The notes under the pieces are model-generated. The model saw nothing but the letters and a program-made list of their open reading frames with translations, was not told the origin of the DNA and searched no databases. The translations under genes and the position numbers were made by a program. DNA of 64,000 bases from Bursaphelenchus xylophilus (Eukaryota; Nematoda; Chromadorea; Rhabditida; Aphelenchoididae): assembly GCA_904066235.2 (NCBI GenBank), contig CAJFCV020000003.1, positions 11,904,001-11,968,000 on the forward strand. The letters are read 5' to 3'. Below, piece after piece: positions 55,606 to 64,000 of the stretch. Every line of letters starts with the position of its first letter. Positions within the stretch are counted from its first letter, which is position 1.

Positions 55606-57724
55606 ATGTAATATTGAATTACAGTCAAATCTCTATATCAAATCGCATGTAATTAAAAAAAATGTTCGTTATATAAAGGTTTCATTCTACCGAGACTTAT
55701 TTTCTCCTAGAATTGGCTCTTGTGACCTCAGAAAATGTTCGTTATAGACAGTCTTCGCTCTAAAAACCCGCATATTGCAAACAAAATCGCCACTAAATGA
55801 CCTCAAACAAGACTAACATCGCTTTTTTTGTGGAATAAGTTGCGTTTCCCCTATGTAAACACAAATTTTAATCCGAAATCATTAGAGCGCGCACCATCCT
55901 CAATTTGTCGGCTTTGTTAGAACAGTTGCAGGGGGCTTTATTTCAATTAGAAAATCAGCTCCGACGCTTTTAAACGCCCTCAAAAATAGTAATTATAACT
56001 ATTGTTATTGAGCGCTAAACCTAAAATTATCATTTTACCAAAATTTGATAACTCGAAAAACTTCTTTTCCTAAGCCTGTTTGATTGTTGGAAAGGCGCCA
56101 TATTGACGCCTGAAATTTCTTTGAAACGGTCCAGTTAAAAGTCGTTTTAGAGGCCGGAAACTCTTGATCAATTGATAAGAGCGGGTGCTTGGGTAATATT
56201 GACAAAAACACACGGTAAAAAATCGTAAAATTTAAGAGACGGCTAACTGCACAAATGTCTAGGTACGCTACGACCTTCCATAACAAACACATTTTTTCGG
56301 CCCTCTGCAAATCGTTGTACAGAGGTCGCAATTGTATAACGCGCGAAACGGATGATTCCCCAGTAAAAGTGGATAAACCGGGTACTTTAAAAAAAAGTAT
56401 AGTCGAAATAATGGGCTCGCGAATAATTCGCGCCCTCCAAAAATCACGGACATCCCACTGAGATCGGGCTGCCAAAAATGACATTTGACGGGCGAAAGGT
56501 AACGGATGAGTGCTTTAATTTATGCAAAAAAGATGGAAGATTCGGATATTTGAAAATTTCGAAAAAATAAAATAAACTGGTCAACCGAATTCGCCACAAA
56601 TACTAACGTATATAGAGATTTAGAAGCACTTCTATGATGGTTCACGAGGAAAACATGTCAAAAACATAAACGGAAATAACTGACGGATTCAAGTAGCTCA
56701 AATCTCTGAAATCCAAGAGCTGCCAAAAACACAAACCCAGCGTCATTTTCGCAAAAATGCCTATAAAAAATCTCCCAGATTCCTTTTATTACATTGGATT
56801 CAAATTAAAAGAGGCATTATATTTGCTTGACCCGAAAACAAAACGGAACAGGCAGGTGTCTAATAACAGGACCCACTATTTTCAACACCGCTTACCTTTC
56901 TTTACTGCTTGTGGGAAAATCGAATACGACGCGATTAAATTAAATGGCTAAAAAGCCAATTACCTTAAAACGGTACCTGGATGGTCGTATCTTTGTAAGC
57001 AACCAATGAAAAACTTGAAGAGATCAATTTATTCATATTAAATACGGATAAGGAACGCAAAAATACCATGACTGCCTCGAAAAGTCATCGGGAATTTGCA
57101 TAGTGATCCCGAAAAAGGCTAATCCCCGCAATTCCGGGCAAGATGAAAAGACAAAAAGCGATCATTTACAGGTCAGAGTCAAGACAAGAGCGCACTCTAA
57201 ATAAACCACGATTAAAACGTTTGTCGGCACTTGATGCGAAGAGAAGGAAGTACAGGTGAACCTCTGTACATTGATACCTGTCTATAACGAACAATTCCAG
57301 GGGTTCCAAGAGCTAATTCCAGGCCAAGACGAACGTCCCTACAATGAAACCTTTCTATGACAATTTTTTCTATTTCTTTTCGACTGTTTGTACAGTTATG
57401 GTTAATGTCGTAAAGGCCCATCTTGTCCTAGAATTTATCCTTAGGGCCTCTGAAATCGTTCGTTATAGACAGGGTCCATTTTTAGAAAGCTGATCGCTGA
57501 CTTATTGTCTCTGAAACGGAGCTGCTTGCAATGACAGAAAATATTGGCATTTCGTTGCAACATTATTTTTTCTGCGTTCTTTTTTAAAATTGATTGGATC
57601 TTTAACCTTTCAACTTTCAAACACTTTTTCAACGGGTATTTTATTTTCTATTTTTTGGTTTTTACTGGTAAGTGTAACTATGATGTATTTTAGAAATTTT
57701 TAGGTACTTTTTCACTTTTTCATC
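55606..57724. other. Non-coding spacer with family M fragments
   Basis: Further M fragments near 55622-55780, 56270-56350 and 57245-57475. The rest is unique AT-rich DNA. No gene model could be supported before the cyclin start. Confidence 0.45.
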
Positions 57725-58883
57725 ATGGAAATGCTAAAATTTGGTCCATTAGTATGTAACAAATCAGAAAGCACAGTCGGGTTAATAACTCCACAATGGT
57801 TCTTCTCGAAGGACGATCTTCTACGATCGCCGAGTATACAAGGAGGGATTTCGTACGAAAAGGAGCAACATTTACTACGACAGGCAGCAGCTTTCGTCCG
57901 GGTTCTGGCAGAAAGAATGAACGACATTCCAAACGCCACCAAATTGTAGGTACTTGTTCATTAATTGTCATCAATTTGCTGCCATTGGTTTAAAATCATC
58001 ATTTCAGAACCTCATTGCCCATATCAGTCGCAATAATTCAAACACGGAGATTCTTTTTGATAAATCGCCTCACAGAGTTTGACCCCAGGGTAATTTTTGA
58101 TTATTTTTTGTCTTTCTTTCTTAGGTGATACAAATTTCTTACAGAAATATAGGACTGCGTTTTAGGATGTAGTCACGGCAGCAGCCTTCCTGGCCTCAAA
58201 GTCCGAAGAATGCCCACGCAGGTTACAAGACTTTGTCCTTTGCTATTACCGGCTCAAAGTGGAGATTGACTGCCCAAAAGAAGACTGGGATCGAAATTCG
58301 CGGATCGACAAGAAGTGCTACGAGCAAATCGCCGCATACATTGTATGGATTGAAAACTTGATTCTGCAGACCATCGGTTTCGACCTGAAAGTGGACGTAC
58401 CTCATCCTTTTGTCCTCACAATGTGCAAGAAATTCTTCCCTAACGAGAAAGCACCTGCGGAAATAGGCTACTGGCTAGCAACTGATAGCCTGCATATGAC
58501 TGATTGGTCAGTGCGATATAAGCCAGAGACGGTAGCTTGCATCGTCCTGTTTCTGATGATGCTATGGAAGGATGTGGATATCCCGAATGTTGAAGTGGAC
58601 ATCAATGGGCATAGACAAAGGGTACCTTTCTTCGAAGCGCGTTGTGAGCTCAGCTATGACGACATGTTAAGTAAGTTGCGGTCACCGAAGCTTCTCCGTT
58701 TTTTAAGAGTATTAAACCAATATTATTCATTTTTCAGATATTCTTCACGAATACACCGAAATATGGAAGGACAACCAAGCGAACCGCTTGCTAGCAGTTG
58801 AAAAATTCCGTGACACAGAAATCCGTTCGAGAAAATTTGAGTCGCCGTCCTCACAAAGTGATAGGGAGCCGGGTGAAATATGA
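57725..58883 (+). CDS. CCNT: Cyclin T/K-type cyclin, 4 exons, 317 aa
   Basis: Exons: 57725-57945, 58008-58089, 58166-58670, 58738-58883; phases exact. Predicted regulatory subunit of P-TEFb-type CDK9/CDK12 kinases that phosphorylate RNA polymerase II. Two cyclin boxes are seen. Box 1 has WFFSKDDLLRSPSI (family: WYF--E-L--TPS), RQAAAFVRVLAERMN, RRFFLINRLTEFDPR and AAAFLASKSEECPRRL (family: A--FLA-KVEE-P-KL). Box 2 has ILQTIGFDLKVDVPHPFV and YWLATDSLHMTDWSVRYKPETVACIVL. These match cyclin T/K rather than cyclin C, H or L. The long C-terminal region of many cyclin T proteins is missing; only a short charged tail follows the boxes. The ATG at 57731 is an alternative start. Confidence 0.87.
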
Positions 58884-58900
58884 TATCGTATCATAAATAA

Positions 58901-58906
58901 TTTATT
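58901..58906 (-). terminator. Poly(A) signal AATAAA for MOSPD2
   Basis: Minus-strand AATAAA about 50 nt after the MOSPD2 stop. It lies only 18 nt beyond the stop codon of the opposing cyclin gene, so the two 3' UTRs must overlap. Confidence 0.6.
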
Positions 58907-58956
58907 TCATTCCATTTGCAACGAGTAAAATCAAAGTTCTAATGTACATTGTTGTG

Positions 58957-61161
58957 TCATGTTGCCGTATACAAAAAATACACAATATACGCTAAACAAG
59001 CGTCTAGAATTAAAAAATACGACCAGAACTTCGGATCGTCGAATGGGAAACTTGGGATACGGATGGAGAAAGAGGTTTCCATCGGTTGTAATGATGGTAA
59101 ATCATGTGACGTTGTGTCCATACTCGGAAAATGCTCATGAACTCCATTTTCGGCACTCTCTTCGATGGAATAGCAATCTGGATACCTGCTTCGCGGTTTT
59201 CGGTCGGCTCTCGCGTAGCAATCGTAATGAAATTTCACCCGATCTTCCGGCGCTTCAGAATAAATGTCTGGCTCGCTGGAAGAACCTGCTAGATCGGGAG
59301 GGGAACGATAACGAGCCGCAAGAATCTCGATTTTGTATTTCCGTGGGTTGTGAATCGGGGCTATAAATCGAATCATTGTTGTGGAATTAATACCTACCTA
59401 GAGCTCTTACGGTGACTGTAGTCCGTTCGTTTGGTTCTAGAGTTCCCTTTTCGGGTTCAATCTTCAAATGTCGCCGAGAGTTTGCTCCGACCGTGAAGTA
59501 GACATACCATGCGGACATGCTCTGCAAGATCAGATTCACCGCTCCTCCGTCCGGATCTTCAGGATCATAGGATATTGTAATCGATCTTTTTGGCGCCACA
59601 GCCATGAATTTACGATGTTGCCAGTCGATGTTTGTGGATAAAATGGAAGTGTCGTCGGCTTTTGTTGTGTTCTGGCTGTAATCGGCCTCGAATTTGACTA
59701 GCTAAAAATGAACGTTTCAACGTTTTCCGGTGATTGAAATCAACTTCTTACTCTTTTTTTCTCGTTGTTTTCATCTCTTGGCGTAACCGCTTCTCGTTTA
59801 CCGTTTGACCTTCGAGTCTCCACCTCCTCAATCAAGGAGTTTAGCGGGCTTTCGTCGCTAACCGATTCGTCATCAACACTATCCAGAGAGTTGGACAAAT
59901 TATGGCCAAATCTGCGCGCCCGCACCATCGGAGATCCCGTGGATCTAGCCAAATCGCTCATAGTAAAGCGGAACTCGTCCTGTGGGGAAAACGTAAAGTT
60001 GGTTTTTTGCAGCTATGACTTACATGTCCTCCCATAAACTTGGGAATATATCGCAGCGGGATATACGTCCCAACCGTTCGTCCAGCAGTCTGAACCGTGT
60101 TTCCGGCCATCTCGCTGTCAACAGCCTCAATATACTGCTTGATTACTCTCCAGTTCGCACACAACCGCAACGGAACATCATGAGCATATATGCGGCGGCA
60201 ACATCCAGGAAAATAATAACGAATGCAGTGGAATACAAATTTGATAAAATTTAGGTCCTGTAAAAGTAAAACAATTTTTGTAATAGTCATCATTTTTGGA
60301 CAGTCGCAAAAAGCAAAGGAGTAAGAAAAGTACCATAGTCTGGGCCGTAGCTGTGCTAAAGTTCATAAATATTGAGATTGGTTGATTCTCTGTGTCCACG
60401 CAATGCCGTTCTAGCCAAAATACCAAGAGACGTTGGTTCAGCTTGTCGTTTCCGTCGTTCTTATCGAAGTTTATCCATACTAAATTTCAAAACGTAATTA
60501 AAACTGCTGTGTAACCTAGAGAATCGTAGAGCTAAACACTGATACGTTATAGGAAGGTTTCGTTGTATGGAGGTTCATTTTAACCGAAATTGTTATAAAG
60601 GACTTAAAAATCGTACGATAAGGGTAGGGTTCGTTGTACAGAGATTCCACTGTATATCGATATGATATGAAAATCAAGACAACCTACACAGTCGATTTCC
60701 ATCGTTATCGTTCCCATGAAAATACACAAAATTATTCTCCAACGCTGTTTTCAGCTCCAAAAGTCCAATTGCTAAAAAAATTTAGAACATTTTTGCTAAA
60801 AAATTAGAGCTTCTTAGCTAACAAATCAGAATAATTCAAGCCTTACAATGAACTCCAAACCCCTGTCTCCACTTGAGACTTTCAAAAAATACAGCCGATG
60901 CCACATCGAGGTCATAATTCCTGGACTGTAGGAACGACAATAGCCACCAATCACAAGTCTCGGCCCTTCGAATATCTGCCTGATGGAACTTGGAGTAATT
61001 TGTGTGCTAAAAACGATAAATGACCACCTTAATCGGCATGAAAAATCAAATCTTAAAAAAACGTTAATACTAAATTGTAAAGTAGTGATACTTACTCGTA
61101 AAATGCGAGCTCGCAGCTCCTGCAGAGCCTCTGCTTGTCGCATTCTGAGCTTTTGCGTCAT
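58957..61161 (-). CDS. MOSPD2: MOSPD2-type CRAL-TRIO/MSP membrane protein, 8 exons, 541 aa
   Basis: Exons: 61161-61096, 61006-60847, 60771-60688, 60479-60334, 60257-60024, 59979-59752, 59701-59398, 59360-58957; phases exact. The N-terminus has a CRAL-TRIO N region (CDWWLLSFLQSRNYDLDVA and FESLKWRQGFG) and a CRAL-TRIO lipid-binding domain up to about residue 230 (the VFHCIRYYFPGCC region). After an acidic Ser/Glu linker comes an MSP (VAP-like) domain at about residues 330-430 (the TISYDPEDPDGGAVNLILQ block, EPNERTTVTVRAL). A single C-terminal TM helix (YFLILDACLAYIVYFLY) makes it tail-anchored. Human MOSPD2 is an ER tether that binds FFAT motifs at organelle contacts; the same role here is inference. 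Intron 7 is only ~37 nt. Confidence 0.87.
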
Positions 61162-61599
61162 TCTGAAGCAAATTTTTTACAATGGCTCGCATAAAAATTA
61201 ATAGGTTGTAAAATAAACGATCGTATCGACCGCTCACAAAACAAAACCGATTTTCGAACACCCTGATGACTAAAATATTCATAAACCTTGCTCAAAACCC
61301 AAACCCTTTCTAAAAATATCCCCCCAAGTGTCAGTGGGAAGCAATAGTCTGATCACTTTTTGCGTTTGCAAACGTCAAAATCCAAAAAAATTAGCGCTGC
61401 GGGGACAAGCTCGAGGACCGGGTCGATTTTTTTCTCGAAAGTCGAGTGGATTTGGCCAGGTAGTTGGACGGACGTGATGCAAAACATCCATCTCTTTTGT
61501 TTTCTTGGCCCATTAACCTGGAGGGAAATAATGAATGGATTTGCAGGGTTAAAGGTAAAATTTTGGGGATGGAATGGAAGAGGTTCACGGACGGATACG
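61162..61599. other. Spacer upstream of MOSPD2
   Basis: No gene or repeat firmly identified. ORFs of about 100 codons on both strands overlap and share no family signature. Confidence 0.4.
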
Positions 61600-61694
61600 T
61601 ACTCGTTCGTCCGTAAAGTCGCTGAGGTGATTTTTGGCGCTTGCATTGTCCAAAAAAAGTCAGGGTGAGGGCGAGACCGCAAAAAAGTCATGAT

Positions 61695-62099
61695 TATCAG
61701 TCTGTCGGGAAAATAATGTGGATTCGTCGTGGCTTGAAATCGCTCAGCGTCGTTTTCGACAGCTAACCGTAGCTGGAGATTTAGCGCGCAACTGCTACAT
61801 TGACGGATCCAGTGCCAAAAAATGTACCATTTTGCATATGGGAAGTATCAGAAAATGTAGCAGAATTCCTCCTCTTCCAACTAAAAAACTCCGTTTTGAA
61901 GGGCGCGCCCTTTCCCTCACAAAAAGGGGGCATTTGAAATCGGAGTTTTTTCACCTGGAGAGGGAGGCATTTTGCTACATTTTTTAATACTTCCCTGATG
62001 CAAAATGGCACGTTTTTTGCCATTCGATCAGGTCCGCGACCGTACGAGGCGAGAAATTTTGCTGCGGCATATCCACATTATTTTCCCGACAGAATGATA
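61695..62099. repeat. Family B (B2), middle layer of the triple nest
   Basis: TA-TCAGTCTGTCGGGAAAATAATG left and CACATTATTTTCCCGACAGAATGA-TA right, with B2 core. It is interrupted by a family A element. Flanking TA is preserved at both junctions with family C. Confidence 0.8.
61796..62044. repeat. Family A (A8), inner layer of the triple nest
   Basis: TA-CATTGACGGATCCAGTGCC left and GGTCCGCGACCG-TA right, about 249 bp and self-complementary; TA duplicated in the B2 core. Confidence 0.8.
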
Positions 62100-62607
62100 C
62101 TCATGGCTTTTTTGGGCTCTCGCTCGCACGCTGACTTTTTTGGACATTCCAAGCGCTAAAAATCACTCCAGAGACTACAGATTTTATGGCAAAAATCGAG
62201 AAAAATAGATTGCCTGAGGCTTCATTGCACATATTTTCTAAAACCAAACCCCCAAAATCAATGACTTATCAGTCTGGGGCGTCAAAAACAACTCTTCAAA
62301 CACAATTAACGGGCGATCATGGCACCTGGGTGGTGATCCTTGGCCCATTGACACCATTTCCTCGCAATTAAATGCCAACCGTCAGCTGTGTTTTCAACGC
62401 CACTCGTAAACAAAAATTTTTTTTTACAAAATCAAGATTATTATTTTCGAAGGGCCATTTCGGCGTTTGGTAATCAAAAATAAAAAGATTTCCCTGCAAA
62501 ATCTTGATGTTATTTTGTTGGATAAAGGCGCCAGGAGGTCGTGATGACACACCTGACATCTCATGCCTTTGTGTTTTTCCCACGAACATTACGAATGGGA
62601 TTGGCGT

Positions 62608-63170
62608 TTGAGAAGAGATAAAACACTGGAAATAACAAGGTGCTAACGACCGAAATGCGGATTTCAGCAGAGAGCAGTGTATTTTATACATATTTTTTAT
62701 TGTTTTATATCTGAAATTCGCTGAAAATGAACCTCTGTGATTATGATAGATCTTCGTAGACGGTTGGCCAAATGCAATGGGTGAAATAGCTAGCCAAAGA
62801 GCTGGAATGGTCTACAAAGCTCATAAATTGTTAGGAAAAAGTTCGATTGGCAGAAAAAATCATCCAAAAAGTTAGCAAAGGTGCTGCATCGGCCTTTGAC
62901 TAACTTTTAGGATGATTTAGCCACTAATCCAACTTTTTACTAGCTAGCAATTTGTGAGATTTGTAGACCATTCCAACTCGTTGGCTAGCGATTTCAGCTC
63001 TTAAATTGGCCAACCGTTTACGAAGATGTATCATAATCACAGAGACTCATTTTCAGCGACTTTCAGGTACAAAACAATAAAAAATATGTATAAAATATAC
63101 TGCTCTTCAGTGAAATTGGAATTTCAGTTGTTAGCATCCTGTTATTTATAATGTTTTATCTTTCTCAGGT
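62608..63170. repeat. Element K: ~560-bp near-perfect palindrome
   Basis: Left TTTATACATATTTTTTATTG, GTGATTATGATAGATCTTCG and GGAATGGTCTACAAAG match the right half in reverse complement (CAATAAAAAATATGTATAAA, CGAAGATGTATCATAATCAC, TTGTAGACCATTCC). The two halves meet near 62890. No TSD found. Confidence 0.8.
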
Positions 63171-63307
63171 TTTTAGATAGAAAATTAAAACTTTTATCTA
63201 CCTCTAGTCACATCAAAACTACCCTAAGCGCCTTGATGCAGCTTTTAAATACCCTATACATTGAGAAAAATACAACAAATCCACCTTTTTTCTCATGTAT
63301 AATATAA

Positions 63308-63313
63308 TTTATT
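63308..63313 (-). terminator. Poly(A) signal AATAAA for SAYSD1
   Basis: Minus-strand AATAAA about 100 nt after the stop codon at 63412. Confidence 0.5.
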
Positions 63314-63411
63314 CGAGAAACCCGCAAATTTTCCCATTTTTGTAAAAAAACAAGCTGATCACAGTTCAGAATTCAGATATTTACATATAAAACGGTCTAT
63401 TTATGCCACGA

Positions 63412-64000
63412 CTACTCCTCATCTTCTCTGGCTTGCATCAAAATATCCCGTTCAAAGTGTTCGCTGGTCATCTGCCCCAAAAGTCGATGGCAATTCGGGT
63501 TAAACACCGAATACGCGCTCAATTCACCTTCAGCACGAACCCCCAGATTCAAGAACATCAGAATGAACAAGGAGAGCATAAAGTAAACACATCCAAATTC
63601 CACTTTCGCCGCCAAAAGTTGCCCGATCAGCCAGAAGGACAAGGTCACAACCCAACATTGCAGCGGGTATTTGGCGTTGAAGTTTCGCCACAACCTCAAG
63701 GGAAGGATGTCGAGCACATCTATCGCCCAGAGTTGGAAGAAAAACATGTTTGACTTGGGATTCATTCGTTTCTCCCGCTCTTCCGCCAATTTCTGGGCCT
63801 CCTGGAAAATTTGATGGTCAAAAGGCCGAGAATGGAGTTTAAAATATTTATAATGCCTTTCTACAGCTTCTTCATGCTCTCTTTAAGCTTATGCAACTCA
63901 TTTTCCTCCTCTAAATTCAAGAAAAATAAAAGAAAATGAGAAAACTCACTTCTGCCTCCTTTTCCCTCGCTAATTTCAATTTTTCCTCGTGTTTCCGTCG
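63412..64000 (-). CDS. SAYSD1: SAYSvFN-domain protein (SAYSD1), 3' part
   Basis: Two exons are visible: 63801-63412 (130 codons with stop) and 63950 to beyond the window edge (phase 0 at GAA|GTGAG). Further 5' exons lie outside, so only about 146 residues are seen. It starts with a charged helix (HEEKLKLAREKEAE, then EAQKLAEEREKRMN), probably coiled coil. Two hydrophobic segments follow (WVVTLSFWLIGQLLAAKVEF and CVYFMLSLFILMFLNLG), then the domain-naming motif SAYSVFN followed by PNCHRLLGQM. Human SAYSD1 is an ER membrane protein linked to ribosome/UFM1 quality control at the translocon. The same role here is inference from family. Confidence 0.85.

Larger units (their letters stand above)
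61600..62190. repeat. Family C element, outer layer of a triple nest
   Basis: Left CGTCCGTAAAGTCGCTGAGG, TTTTTGGCGCTTGCATTG and GTCAGGGTGAGGGCGAGA pair with right CTCTCGCTCGCACGCTGAC, CCAAGCGCTAAAAATCAC and CTCCAGAGACTACAG. The middle is interrupted by a family B element. Confidence 0.75.

Noticed and set aside
61353..61691. Overlapping ~100-codon ORFs on both strands upstream of MOSPD2
   Set aside because: No recognisable motif, no splice context, and partly overlapping family C sequence.
63830..63905. Possible alternative last exon of SAYSD1 (acidic/basic helix then stop)
   Set aside because: An acceptor-like TTTAG exists, but the reading frame does not match the upstream GAA|GTGAG phase.

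Overview
This is a eukaryotic window, almost certainly from a nematode. The genes carry many short introns (about 40-120 nt) with GT(A/G)AG donors and T-rich TTTCAG, TTTTAG or TTTTTAG acceptors. AT-rich filler lies between genes, at least one start codon sits just behind a trans-splice-like acceptor, and the proteins are animal families. I cannot name the species. The heavy use of TTTAG as well as TTTCAG acceptors and the dense repeat content argue against C. elegans itself. There are no prokaryotic operons, rRNA or CRISPR.

Layout. (1) 1.2-10.8 kb is a compact gene block: a PPM1D/Wip1-type PP2C phosphatase (-), divergent from an FBXO42-type F-box/kelch protein (+), then a PXK-type PX-domain pseudokinase (+). 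(2) 11.7-16.9 kb is a 1,139-aa Ig/FN3 cell-surface adhesion receptor (-). Four of its nine introns are swollen by copies of one ~250-bp foldback MITE. (3) 17-41 kb is a gene desert built from non-autonomous DNA elements, foldbacks and small tandem arrays. (4) 41-50 kb holds ARL6/BBS3 (-) and an SLC7 light-chain amino-acid transporter (-), with introns packed with the same repeats. (5) 50-57.7 kb is again repeats. (6) 57.7-64 kb holds a cyclin T/K-type cyclin (+), MOSPD2 (CRAL-TRIO + MSP + TM, -) arranged tail-to-tail with it, and the 3' end of SAYSD1 (-) running off the window.

All multi-exon models were assembled by hand. Their exon phases close exactly, giving 573, 620, 468, 1139, 192, 498, 317 and 541 aa, which is strong internal support.

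The striking content is a MITE community with no transposase gene visible. Family A: TA target site duplication (TSD), near-perfect ~250-bp foldback. Family B: about 30 copies, TA-flanked, three core subtypes sharing the same ends. Family C: foldbacks stuffed with the 9-mer GCACNGTGC. Family E: ~450 bp with TTA TSD, Harbinger-like. One hAT-type element (I) has a perfect 8-bp TSD. J has a 5-bp TSD and CAC-starting ends. G and F carry GGGCC-ladder and long hairpin palindromes. Also present are D, a ~1.8-kb inverted duplication with a tRNA-derived sequence in each arm; K, a ~560-bp palindrome; and M, a Tc1-like family. Several are inserted inside one another, including one triple nest (A in B in C), so their relative ages can be read from the sequence.
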